The translations under genes and the position numbers were made by a program. From JAWKUK01 sp041398605 (GTDB lineage Bacteria; Planctomycetota; UBA1135; GCA-002686595): a stretch of DNA of 64,000 nt. The notes under the pieces were generated by a model. The model made no database searches, was not told the DNA's origin, and saw only the letters and a program-made list of their open reading frames with translations. Where the stretch lies: assembly GCA_041398605.1 (NCBI GenBank), contig JAWKUK010000003.1, positions 1 through 64,000 of the forward strand, given 5' to 3'. This document shows positions 15,801 through 22,886 of this stretch, one piece after another; the stretch's first letter is position 1; each line of letters starts with the position of its first letter.

Positions 15801-18800
15801 GGCTTCGTCGCGCACGCTGAGGCGGAAGCGACCGGCGGCTTCGCACGGGACCTCGAAGGTGCCGAGACCGCGCTCACCCGCGCGCTCAGCGGACCCGTCC
15901 GCCGCGGTCCCTGTGGCTGCGAGGCCCGTCGCGACGAGCTCCACGCGCTCGCGGTTGGTCCAGGCGAGGTGCCCGCCCACTTGCTCGAGGCGCGCCTCGC
16001 GCGTGACTCGCTCGAGGCGCCATCCGAGGCGCGGCGCCGCCACCGGCGCGTCCCCCGCGTCGAGCGTGACCCAACGCACGACCAGCGGCGCGCCGACGGC
16101 GACGAGGTCGTCGCCCGCGCCCTTGGCCCGCAGCACGCGCGGCGTCGCGCCGCCCGCCGCAGGCGAGGCCGCGTCCGACACCTCGGGGTGCGCCGCGTCG
16201 TCGTCCGCAGCGCGCTCCTCGGCGCTCTCGCCCGCCCCGAGCGCGAGCCCGATGTGCAGGCACGGCGCGTCGTACACCACGCTCTCCGTGGTGCTCGCGG
16301 ACCGGCCGCCAGGCTCCGTGACCGTCCAATCGATGCGCCCGCGCCAACGGCCGCTCTCGAGCTGCTCGGTGCCAGGGGTCGCCACCGCCACGTGGCCATC
16401 GGCGTCGAGCGCGCCCGCCCATTCGACCCGCACGATCTCGCGCGTATCGTCGCCGCGCTCGAACGTGTACGTGTCGTAGCGCGCAGAGGTGTAAGCGATG
16501 GGCTTCCACGTCACGTTCGCCGCGACCGGGAAGTCCTCGACAGACGTCCCAGCGAGCGAGCGCACGGACGCGCGGAGCGGCGGCTGAGAGGCCGCCGGCG
16601 CCGCGCCCTCGACGCTCGCCTCGGGCTGCGCGCGCTCGGCAGTGATGACGAGGCGCGCGGAGAGGAACGCTTCGACATTGAAGCGCGCGCGCCCCACAAC
16701 GCCGATCCCCTGCCCGCCATGCGCCGCGTCAGCGAGCGACACCTCGACCGTCCATGTGCCGGTGCGCGCGTCGAGCGACGTCGGCACGTCGAGGTGGAAG
16801 ACCCCTTGCCCCAGATCCGGCGCGACCTCGGCGTCGAGCGCGCGCACGCCGTCCGGGCGCGCGACGACGACGCGCAGCGGGCTCGTGTAGACCTCACCTT
16901 GCGGCGTCCGCGCGATGCCGGAGAGGTGCACCGTGTCGCCCGGTCGGTAGAGCCGGCGCTCGGTGTAAAGGAACACGTCCGCGACGCGGGGCGCCGTACG
17001 TCCCTCCGTCAGCTCGCGCGGCACGGTCCAGCTCGCGCCCGAGAGCAGCGCGTAGCCGAGGTCGCCCTCGCGCTCGACGGTGACGACGTATGCGGCGCCG
17101 GCCGCGTCGTCCGCGGGCACCGGCAACGCGGCATAGCCTGCAGCGTCAGTGCTCGCGCTCGCGACGAGCTGGTCGGTGATCGTCAAGGCGGAGACCGTGG
17201 CGCCGACCACGGCCTCGCCCGTCGTGAGCGAGCGCACCCAGACGTGGTACCCCTGCTCGTCGCGCTTCACGGTCGGCGCGAGGTCCGTGATCCGCACGGT
17301 CGCGCGCGCGCGCTCCCAATAGTCCTCGGTCGAGCGGACCTCGATCGCGTAGACGCCGTGGACACCGCCGGGTGAGGACGCGAAGAGCGCGCGCAGGTCG
17401 AGCGCGTGCCGCCCGGGGACGTCCTGTTCGATCTCGAGCGGGTACACGCGGGACAGCACGTTGCGCGATGTGTATTGGCTCCGCTCGCCGCGCAAGTGCG
17501 GCACCAGGTTGCCCGGGAGCAGCTCGAACGCTTTGACCTCGACGGAAGGCACGTTGGTCGCCTTCAGGACCAGGTTGAGGCCGCCGTCAGGGGTCAAGAT
17601 GCCCTCGTTGTTGGCGACCGAGAGGCTCGGGGGCCGCGCGGGGATCGAGAGGTCGGCGCGCCGTTCGCTCCCGAGGGTCGACCCGTCCGCGGCGAGCAAC
17701 GAGCCCCCCACGCGGATCGTGTAGACGTGGCGGCATTCGAACGGGCCCTCGAGCACGATCCTGTTGCCGGACACGCGCGCGGTCATCGGCGCGACCGCCG
17801 GCTCAACGGTCACAGGCGGCGCCTCCTGGCCGCTGTCGAGCTGGCGGTCGAAGCGCAGCTGGATCGTCGTGATGTCGGACATCCACCCGTGCTCCACGGA
17901 GCGATCGATGAGGTCGAACACCCTGGGGACCATGAAGGCGGCCCGCGACTCCTTGGCGAGCCCGAGGGTGCCGACCGCGGGCTCGAAGCCTTTGGGCAGC
18001 ACCGCGACGAAGCGCGCTGCGTCCGTGTTCCCAAGCCGGCGCCGGTCGACGCGCGCGACGTGCTGGGCCTTCGCGCCGACAGTCAGCACCTGGGCGGAGA
18101 CCGACGGAGACTCGTCCGCCGAGCGTCCGCGGCCGCGCCGAAGCTCGGGTTCGACCTCGAAGCGCAAGGCCGCCGCGAGCGCCTGTGCGTCCACCTCTGC
18201 GTCGAACGTGAGCTCGACGGTCAGCGAGTCGCGGTCCGAGCTGCGCAGCGCAGCCTTCTGGAATGAGAGCGGCCCGGTCGCCCAGCGCAGCGGGACGTCA
18301 CTGACGTCGACCGGGCGCCCGGCGAGCTGCTCCAGCGCCGCGGTCGGCTGCGCTTCGATCATCAGCCCGGGCGTGAGCGGGCGTTCGAGGACGAAGGCGA
18401 CGCTCGAGGGCGAGGCCCATTCCCAGCGCCCGAGGAGCTCCGGCGTGAGCCGGAAGGGCGCGCTCGCGAGCTCTGGCTGCGCCTGCGTGTTGACGCCCGC
18501 GACGGTCGCCTCGGCAGGGGTCGGCGGCGCCAGCACTGGGCCAGCGAAGACGACGGTCAGGCGGTCCGTCGCGAGCACGTCCTGGCTCGGCAGGACGTGC
18601 GCCACCGTGAGGGCGCCGTGCGCCGCGCCAGACGCCCCGTGGCCGACCTGCCCTGCTGCCGCGCCGGAGCTGGAGCGCGCATTGGCATCGGTGGGCCCCG
18701 TCGGCGCTGCCGCTGCGACCGAGCGCGCCTTGGCCCCGTACCAGACCCAACCTGCGCCGTTGACGGCCAGCAGCCCAGCGCAGAACAGCGCCGCGCCGGC

Positions 18801-18902
18801 CCGAATGGCGCCGCGCCGCAGCTTGGAAGCGCGTTGTGTGGCAGCACGAACGTTCCCCTGACGCGCGTGCGGTGCACGCGCGTTGCCCTCGTTTCGATCC
18901 AT
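12822..18902 (-). CDS. Bacterial alpha-2-macroglobulin with thioester (YfhM-type)
   Basis: This 2026-residue periplasmic protease trap has an N-terminal membrane anchor (about 33-53) followed by macroglobulin-like domains, a bait-type middle region, and the thioester motif GCAEQ. Cys1555 and Gln1558 are encoded at 14240-14229. An alpha-6/alpha-6 thioester domain and a receptor-like C-terminal domain follow. Known relatives covalently trap attacking proteases and work with PbpC, which here is the next gene and translationally coupled. The start ATG 18902 is supported by a strong AGGAGGGG Shine-Dalgarno sequence 4 nt upstream (18907-18914); the same frame is open further upstream but lacks such support. 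The predicted anchor is not a classical lipobox, unlike E. coli YfhM. Confidence 0.93.
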   Translation of the reverse strand: MDRNEGNARAPHARQGNVRAATQRASKLRRGAIRAGAALFCAGLLAVNGAGWVWYGAKARSVAAAAPTGPTDANARSSSGAAAGQVGHGASGAAHGALTVAHVLPSQDVLATDRLTVVFAGPVLAPPTPAEATVAGVNTQAQPELASAPFRLTPELLGRWEWASPSSVAFVLERPLTPGLMIEAQPTAALEQLAGRPVDVSDVPLRWATGPLSFQKAALRSSDRDSLTVELTFDAEVDAQALAAALRFEVEPELRRGRGRSADESPSVSAQVLTVGAKAQHVARVDRRRLGNTDAARFVAVLPKGFEPAVGTLGLAKESRAAFMVPRVFDLIDRSVEHGWMSDITTIQLRFDRQLDSGQEAPPVTVEPAVAPMTARVSGNRIVLEGPFECRHVYTIRVGGSLLAADGSTLGSERRADLSIPARPPSLSVANNEGILTPDGGLNLVLKATNVPSVEVKAFELLPGNLVPHLRGERSQYTSRNVLSRVYPLEIEQDVPGRHALDLRALFASSPGGVHGVYAIEVRSTEDYWERARATVRITDLAPTVKRDEQGYHVWVRSLTTGEAVVGATVSALTITDQLVASASTDAAGYAALPVPADDAAGAAYVVTVEREGDLGYALLSGASWTVPRELTEGRTAPRVADVFLYTERRLYRPGDTVHLSGIARTPQGEVYTSPLRVVVARPDGVRALDAEVAPDLGQGVFHLDVPTSLDARTGTWTVEVSLADAAHGGQGIGVVGRARFNVEAFLSARLVITAERAQPEASVEGAAPAASQPPLRASVRSLAGTSVEDFPVAANVTWKPIAYTSARYDTYTFERGDDTREIVRVEWAGALDADGHVAVATPGTEQLESGRWRGRIDWTVTEPGGRSASTTESVVYDAPCLHIGLALGAGESAEERAADDDAAHPEVSDAASPAAGGATPRVLRAKGAGDDLVAVGAPLVVRWVTLDAGDAPVAAPRLGWRLERVTREARLEQVGGHLAWTNRERVELVATGLAATGTAADGSAERAGERGLGTFEVPCEAAGRFRLSVRDEAGASVTRSFYAVEGDLSAFVPPLEDLEAVVMSPLVPSARPGETIEVDVRAPFDGSLLVTLEDTRLRSQQRIDLVGGSARVYIELPRDLRGGAFLSAQVTRPLERRAAWRPHRAYGWTRIRTTHLEHDLAVQIDAPAQVRPGGHATVTVALADAGNVAALSDSSAQTTRPAAVQLYAVDEGIRVTGGDRRPEPARHFLGARAHTTRTTDSWFDLLPDIELPPEVRRIGGDSDFDAGAARRRAPEEVHRVPGVLFQTFVDLGADGRRSFELDVPDFLGTLTWIAVVVDGDQYGSAEARTLLRGELPLSAALPRFVAPGDRFIVPVTYENTTAVAASVALELALEGPVRFVRELDEAGNEAQGGGDRVIEASSGTMGSDGALHGEVEALAGGAHRRRWLELEATAPLLPRDGTGRDGMGRGGSPGRRGTSGRIGGAVRLYGTLADGREVSERVLVDVPVRTGRPLIVASFVRALEAGADTTLDLPRELGLDPADLSAKAELVISPSFEAGLEPVGHYLLGYPYGCAEQTSSRIIALLSLPRIVNSGDGPLDDSTRALRIAERVAAGIDRLWSMQTYDGGFAYWPGQSSSTEWATLYVAEVLCACKEAGHDVPAPMTSGLARYLERRLKSEDAPTTQVSLVRTLTALGHPQRGWAKRLSEQAATFTRGALVELAYSAVLAGDLPEARRFLALTPSASAQDTSGQVAVDEQALAILRSPVRTLAYELRARLALDPSDPLILELVRALDGRRDHGRYRNTVDNAAALAALARFRAGLEANPADWTGTVTTSSGTTAIRSAAEARMAVDAVVPVRIETQGEGLAWVTATVEGRRAAGAPGVDHGLSVRRRWLDETGNEVDPAHIELGALVTVEVTAQCVADATVEDVAIVDALPGGFEVENPRLANTVLEDAEWRLRQTDAGAVKPLPALEPDRVEFLDDRVVLFADVGPRLEVVRYHLRAVALGSFERAPIQAEAMYDPERSSVGGPTTTVTVVKAGAR

Positions 18903-18948
18903 CGATCCCCTCCTAGTGCGCGGCTCCCCCTCGGAGCTGCATGCCTGC

Positions 18949-18977
18949 GATCTAGCAAACGCAAGGGGCTCGAACAA
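18949..18977 (-). promoter_or_regulatory. Candidate promoter for the A2M-pbpC operon
   Basis: On the minus strand TTGTTC (18977-18972) and TAGATC (18954-18949) are spaced by exactly 17 bp and lie about 47 bp before the A2M start. The area around 18950-19020 is visibly richer in A and T than its surroundings. It is a weak match to the sigma-70 consensus. Confidence 0.4.
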
Positions 18978-19140
18978 ACGAACACGAAGTCGCCAGACAT
19001 GCGAACACGTAGCCCACGCGCCTGAGACCGCAGTCGATCGTGCTTCGATCGCGCGCAGCCACAAGCGGATGGGCACGGGCCTGGCGCAGGTTTTCCGTGG
19101 GATTCTGGTCCTAGACGCGCTCCGGCGTCCACCCGGAGCG

Positions 19141-20247
19141 TCAGCGGGCCCGCGAGCGCCGGTTCTTGAGGTAGTCGACGAAGACGGTGGCGCCGAGCTG
19201 CTCTCCGCCCGCGAAGTAAGCGCGGCCCTTGTTCGCCTCGGTGAACTCCTCCACGAAGCCCACCAGCACGGGGTCCTCGGTCAGCATGAAGGTCGTGATC
19301 GGAATGCCGTGGCGGCGGCACACGACGGCCTCTTCGATCGTCTTGGCCACGACGCGGCGGTCGAGGCCAAACGGGTTCTTGTACACCTCTCCGTCGTGCT
19401 CCGTCAGCGCGCTGGGCTTGCCGTCCGTCAGCATGAAGATCTGGCGGTTCGCGCGGCGCTCGCGGCGCAGGAGGTCCCGCGCGAGCTGCAAGCCCGCGCG
19501 TGTGTTCGTGTGAAACGGCCCCACCGAGATGCGCGGGATGTCCTCGAGCGGCACCTCCCACGCCTCGTCGCCAAAGCACACGACGCGCAGGCGGTCCTTC
19601 GGGAACTTGGTCTTGATCAGCTCTACGAGGGCCAGCGCGACTCGCTTGGCGGGCGTGATGCGGTCCTCGCCGTAGAGGATCATCGAGTGGCTCAGGTCGA
19701 TCAAGAGGACCGTGGCGCAGCCCGAGAGGTGCTCGGTCTCGAAGACCTCGAGGTCGTCCTCGGAGAGGGTGAGCCCAGGGCCGGACTCCCCAGGCAGGCC
19801 GCGCTTGAGCGCGTTGCGCACGCTCGCGGCCGCGTCGATCAAGTCCACGGGGTCGCCGAACGACCAGGCGCGGGTCTCCGGCAGGCGCTCCTGCCCGGCC
19901 CCCGCGGCGGCGACCCGGTGGTCCCCCGCCGTGTCCTTGTCGAGGCCCGAGAAGATGCGCTCGAGGCTGTCCTGGCGCAGCGCGCGCGCCCCCGCCGCCG
20001 ACATCTTGAGCCCCTCGGGCGTCGCTTCGACGAGCCGCTCACGCTGCAGCGCCTGCTTGAAGTCCTCCATCGTGAACCCCGGCGGCAGGAGCCGATACCG
20101 CTGCGCGAGCTGCTCCATCCACGCGAGCGCCTGCTCGGGGTCACCGTCGGCCTGCAGCAGCAATTGCTGATACAGGTCCTTCAGCCGCTTCAAGAGGTCC
20201 TTGAGCGACTCCTTCGCAGGGTCGTAGTCGGTGTAGCGAAAGCGCAT
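19141..20247 (-). CDS. VWA-domain protein partner of MoxR-like AAA+
   Basis: 368 residues. A helical N-terminal half (about 1-150) is followed by a von Willebrand A domain with the MIDAS motif DLSHS (184-188), the threonine in the HTNTRAG segment and the aspartate in MLTDGKPS. Such proteins bind a metal ion and recruit targets to the AAA+ partner encoded directly upstream (20263-21729), 15 bases away. The pair resembles MoxR/VWA and Mg-chelatase ChlI/ChlD-like systems, which act as chaperone-like assembly factors. The client is unknown. The adjacent divergent moaA and the nearby molybdoenzymes make metalloenzyme maturation worth considering, but nothing in the sequence proves it. Confidence 0.88.
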   Translation of the reverse strand: MRFRYTDYDPAKESLKDLLKRLKDLYQQLLLQADGDPEQALAWMEQLAQRYRLLPPGFTMEDFKQALQRERLVEATPEGLKMSAAGARALRQDSLERIFSGLDKDTAGDHRVAAAGAGQERLPETRAWSFGDPVDLIDAAASVRNALKRGLPGESGPGLTLSEDDLEVFETEHLSGCATVLLIDLSHSMILYGEDRITPAKRVALALVELIKTKFPKDRLRVVCFGDEAWEVPLEDIPRISVGPFHTNTRAGLQLARDLLRRERRANRQIFMLTDGKPSALTEHDGEVYKNPFGLDRRVVAKTIEEAVVCRRHGIPITTFMLTEDPVLVGFVEEFTEANKGRAYFAGGEQLGATVFVDYLKNRRSRAR

Positions 20248-20262
20248 CGCGTAGTTGGGTCG

Positions 20263-21729
20263 TCAGCGCCCGAGGCTCTTGGCCATCTGCGCGAGCATGT
20301 CGCCGTAGACCCGGCCTTGGTCCTCGTCGTCACGGGACAGGAGCGAGCCTTGGTGCAAGCCCTCGAGGACGAGCTCCATCAGGGCGGCGAGCTCAGCGTC
20401 GTCGCTCGGCTCGGTGTGCTTCTTCACGAGGGCCGCGAGCCCGGTGACCTGAGCCAACTTCGCCAAGTGAGCGCCGTCGTCCGCTTGGTCATCGAGCGCC
20501 AGGTCATGGCCCGCGCGGAACCACGACAGCACCGACTCGTAGACCGACGTCTTGGCTTCACCTTCGTCGTCGTACGCGCCCGGGAAGTGCCGCTCAAACG
20601 CGTCCGCGAGCGCCTTCCCGACGAGCATGCGGGAGACTGCGCCCAGGCCCTCCTTCTCGCCGTCGTACACGAGCTCGACCTTGCCGCTGATCGCCGGCAA
20701 GGCCGCGAAGAGGTCAGACGGGCGCGCGGTCGCCTGCGACGCGCCGACGAGGTGCGCGCGGCGTTCGGCGTTCGAGAGCACGTTCTCCATCAGCGCGATC
20801 GAGAGGCGCGCGCTGACGCCGGACGCTTGATCGACGAACTCCGACTCACGCGCTTGGAACGCGACGAGCTCGATCGCCTGACGGATCGGCTTCGGGACGT
20901 GGACCGTGACCGCGTCTGCGCCGCGCTCGGACCATGCCTCTTGGTCGGTGATGACCTGCGCGTCCTCGAGCGTGCGCGGGTAGTGCGTCAAGATCTGCGA
21001 CGCGATGCGGTCGCGCAGCGGCGTGATGATGGAGCCGCGGTTCGTGTAGTCCTCCGGGTTCGCCGTGAAGATCATGAACACGTCGAGCGGCATGCGGATC
21101 GGGAAGCCGCGGATTTGGATGTCGCCCTCTTCCAGCACGTTCAGCAGCGCGACCTGGATGCGCGCCTGCAGGTCGGGCAGCTCGTTCACGGCGAAGATGC
21201 CGCGGTTGGAGCGCGGCAGCAGCCCGAAGTGGATAACCTCGGGGTCGGCGAACGTCAGGCGGCGCGTCGCCGCCTTGATCGGATCGACGTCGCCCACGAG
21301 GTCCGCGACGGTCACGTCGGGGGTCGCGAGCTTCTCGTGGTAGCGCTCGCTGCGATGGATCCAGCGCAGCGGGAGGTCGTCGCCCTCGCGCGCAACGCGC
21401 TCGATCGAGGGCACGGTCACTGGGGCCGTCGGGTCCTCATTCAAGGGCGAGCCGTCGATGGCGGGGATCCACTCGTCCAGGAGGCTGACGAGCGAGCGCG
21501 CGAGGCGCGTCTTCGCCTGCCCGCGCAACCCCAACAGGAGGACGCTGTGCCCCGAAAGGATGGCGTTCTGGAGCTGCGGCACGACGGTCTCGTCGAAGCC
21601 GACGATGCCGGGGAACACATCGTCCCCTGCCCGTAGGCGCGCGATGAGGTTCGCGCGGAGCTCGGCGTGGACGGAGCGGGGCTGCCAGCCCGTGGCGCGG
21701 AGGGCGCCCAGCGTGAGAGGTCGGGACAT
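20263..21729 (-). CDS. MoxR/Mg-chelatase-like AAA+ ATPase
   Basis: 488-residue AAA+ ATPase with Walker A GLRGQAKT (67-74). A Walker B-like segment reads GIFAVNELPDL (177-187), in which the usual Asp-Glu pair is Asn-Glu (182-183). A sensor-type FTANPEDYTN and an arginine-rich LRDRIASQ segment follow. A sequence of this type is often automatically labelled sigma-54-interacting or magnesium-chelatase subunit I, but there is no GAFTGA loop, so a transcriptional activator role is unlikely. It is first in a two-gene operon with the VWA protein. It is transcribed divergently from moaA, and the TACGAT hexamer at 21741-21736 lies 6 nt before its ATG. Confidence 0.88.
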   Translation of the reverse strand: MSRPLTLGALRATGWQPRSVHAELRANLIARLRAGDDVFPGIVGFDETVVPQLQNAILSGHSVLLLGLRGQAKTRLARSLVSLLDEWIPAIDGSPLNEDPTAPVTVPSIERVAREGDDLPLRWIHRSERYHEKLATPDVTVADLVGDVDPIKAATRRLTFADPEVIHFGLLPRSNRGIFAVNELPDLQARIQVALLNVLEEGDIQIRGFPIRMPLDVFMIFTANPEDYTNRGSIITPLRDRIASQILTHYPRTLEDAQVITDQEAWSERGADAVTVHVPKPIRQAIELVAFQARESEFVDQASGVSARLSIALMENVLSNAERRAHLVGASQATARPSDLFAALPAISGKVELVYDGEKEGLGAVSRMLVGKALADAFERHFPGAYDDEGEAKTSVYESVLSWFRAGHDLALDDQADDGAHLAKLAQVTGLAALVKKHTEPSDDAELAALMELVLEGLHQGSLLSRDDEDQGRVYGDMLAQMAKSLGR

Positions 21730-21735
21730 GTCGCG

Positions 21736-21741
21736 ATCGTA
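21736..21741 (-). promoter_or_regulatory. Putative -10-like hexamer before the AAA+ gene
   Basis: Minus-strand TACGAT ends 6 nt before ATG 21729, without an evident Shine-Dalgarno sequence between. It is one of several such arrangements in this window. Confidence 0.3.
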
Positions 21742-21790
21742 GCCCAGCCGGGCTCGGCCTCCAGGTCCGCACTGCTGTGTTCGTCCGGGT

Positions 21791-21796
21791 TACGAT
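21791..21796 (+). promoter_or_regulatory. Putative -10-like hexamer before moaA
   Basis: TACGAT ends 10 nt before ATG 21807, the same hexamer and almost the same distance as at the divergent gene. This supports ATG 21807 over the upstream GTG 21777 and ATG 21795 as the moaA start. Confidence 0.35.
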
Positions 21797-21806
21797 GCGC
21801 CGGTAC

Positions 21807-22841
21807 ATGGGCCCCCTCGACACGTTCCAACGCCCGCTCGGCAGCCTGCGACTGTCGGTCACGGATCGGTGCAATCTGCGCTGCGGATATTGCATGCCGG
21901 AGGAGGAGTACACGTGGCTGCCGAAGCGCGAGCTCCTCTCCTTCGAAGAGCTCACGCGCGTCGTGCGGGCGACAGCGGACCTCGGGGTCTCCAAGGTGCG
22001 GTTGACCGGCGGCGAGCCCCTGCTGCGGCGTGACCTCGAGCGGCTGGTCGCGGACCTCGCGGCGCTCCCCCACGTCACGGACCTCGCGCTGACGACCAAC
22101 GCAGTGCTGCTGGAGGACCAGGCGGCAGGGCTCCATGCTGCGGGCCTGACGCGCCTCTCGATCAGCCTCGACACGCTCCGGGCCGACCGCTTCGAGCACA
22201 TGACGCGGCGGAAGGACCTCGGGCGCACGCTCGCGGGCATCGCCGCGGCGCGCCGCGCGGGCTTCGTGGGCACCAAGTTGAACACCGTTGTCGTGCGCGG
22301 TGAGAACGACGATGAGGTGTTCGATCTCTTGGAGTTCGCGCGTACCGAAGAGCTCGAGGTGCGCTTCATCGAGTACATGGACGTGGGCGGCGCCACGCGC
22401 TGGAACATGGGCGCGGTCCTCTCCGCGAGAGAGCTCTTGGCGCGCCTGGCAGCGCGCTACGGCGCGATCGAGCCGATAGAGTCCGAGCCCAGCGCGCCCG
22501 CGGATCGGTTCCGCTTGCCTGACGGGCTCGTGTTCGGCGTGATCGCTTCGACGACGCAGCCCTTCTGTGGCACGTGCGACCGCGCCCGCGTCACCGCGGA
22601 CGGGCGCTTCTTCACGTGCCTCTACGCGCGCGAGGGCCTCGCCCTGGCGCCGCTCTTGCGCGGCGAGGGCGATCAGGCCGCCCGGGACGCGCGCGTGGCA
22701 GAGGCGCTGCGTGAGCGCTGGACCGTACGCGCCGATCGCGGCGCGGAGGCGCGCCTCGCGCTCGCGACGCGCGACCCGCTGGCGGCGGCTGCGGAGCTGC
22801 GGCGCGACCCCCACCTCGAGATGCATACACGCGGCGGCTGA
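21807..22841 (+). CDS. moaA: GTP 3',8-cyclase
   Basis: MoaA is the radical-SAM enzyme that, with MoaC, converts GTP to cyclic pyranopterin monophosphate, the first step of molybdenum cofactor synthesis. The N-terminal cluster motif CNLRCGYC places the 4Fe-4S cysteines at 22, 26 and 29. A second set, CGTCDRARVTADGRFFTC, binds the GTP-site cluster, and the protein ends in the conserved Gly-Gly needed for activity. At 344 residues it is slightly longer than usual, from a low-complexity stretch before the C-terminus. No other moa or mob gene is in the window. Likely users are the xanthine-dehydrogenase-like enzyme (33-37 kb) and the sulfite-oxidase-like enzyme (63 kb). In-frame starts at 21777 and 21795 are possible. 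Confidence 0.95.
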   Translation: MGPLDTFQRPLGSLRLSVTDRCNLRCGYCMPEEEYTWLPKRELLSFEELTRVVRATADLGVSKVRLTGGEPLLRRDLERLVADLAALPHVTDLALTTNAVLLEDQAAGLHAAGLTRLSISLDTLRADRFEHMTRRKDLGRTLAGIAAARRAGFVGTKLNTVVVRGENDDEVFDLLEFARTEELEVRFIEYMDVGGATRWNMGAVLSARELLARLAARYGAIEPIESEPSAPADRFRLPDGLVFGVIASTTQPFCGTCDRARVTADGRFFTCLYAREGLALAPLLRGEGDQAARDARVAEALRERWTVRADRGAEARLALATRDPLAAAAELRRDPHLEMHTRGG

Positions 22842-22886
22842 GGCCTACGCCGACCTCGGCGGCGTCGCGGCGCCACGCCGGCCTCA
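22839..22886. terminator. Bidirectional hairpin between convergent genes
   Basis: TGAGGCC (22839-22845) pairs with GGCCTCA (22880-22886), with further GC pairing inside. The two arms contain the stop codons of moaA and of the convergent glycosyltransferase gene, so one hairpin can serve both strands. There is no clear U-tract. Confidence 0.45.

Noticed and set aside
18903..19076. N-terminal extension of the A2M frame
   Set aside because: A strong Shine-Dalgarno site and membrane anchor favour ATG 18902; the extension has no support.
20263..21729. Sigma-54-dependent transcriptional activator
   Set aside because: No GAFTGA loop or DNA-binding domain; MoxR/Mg-chelatase-like organisation fits better.
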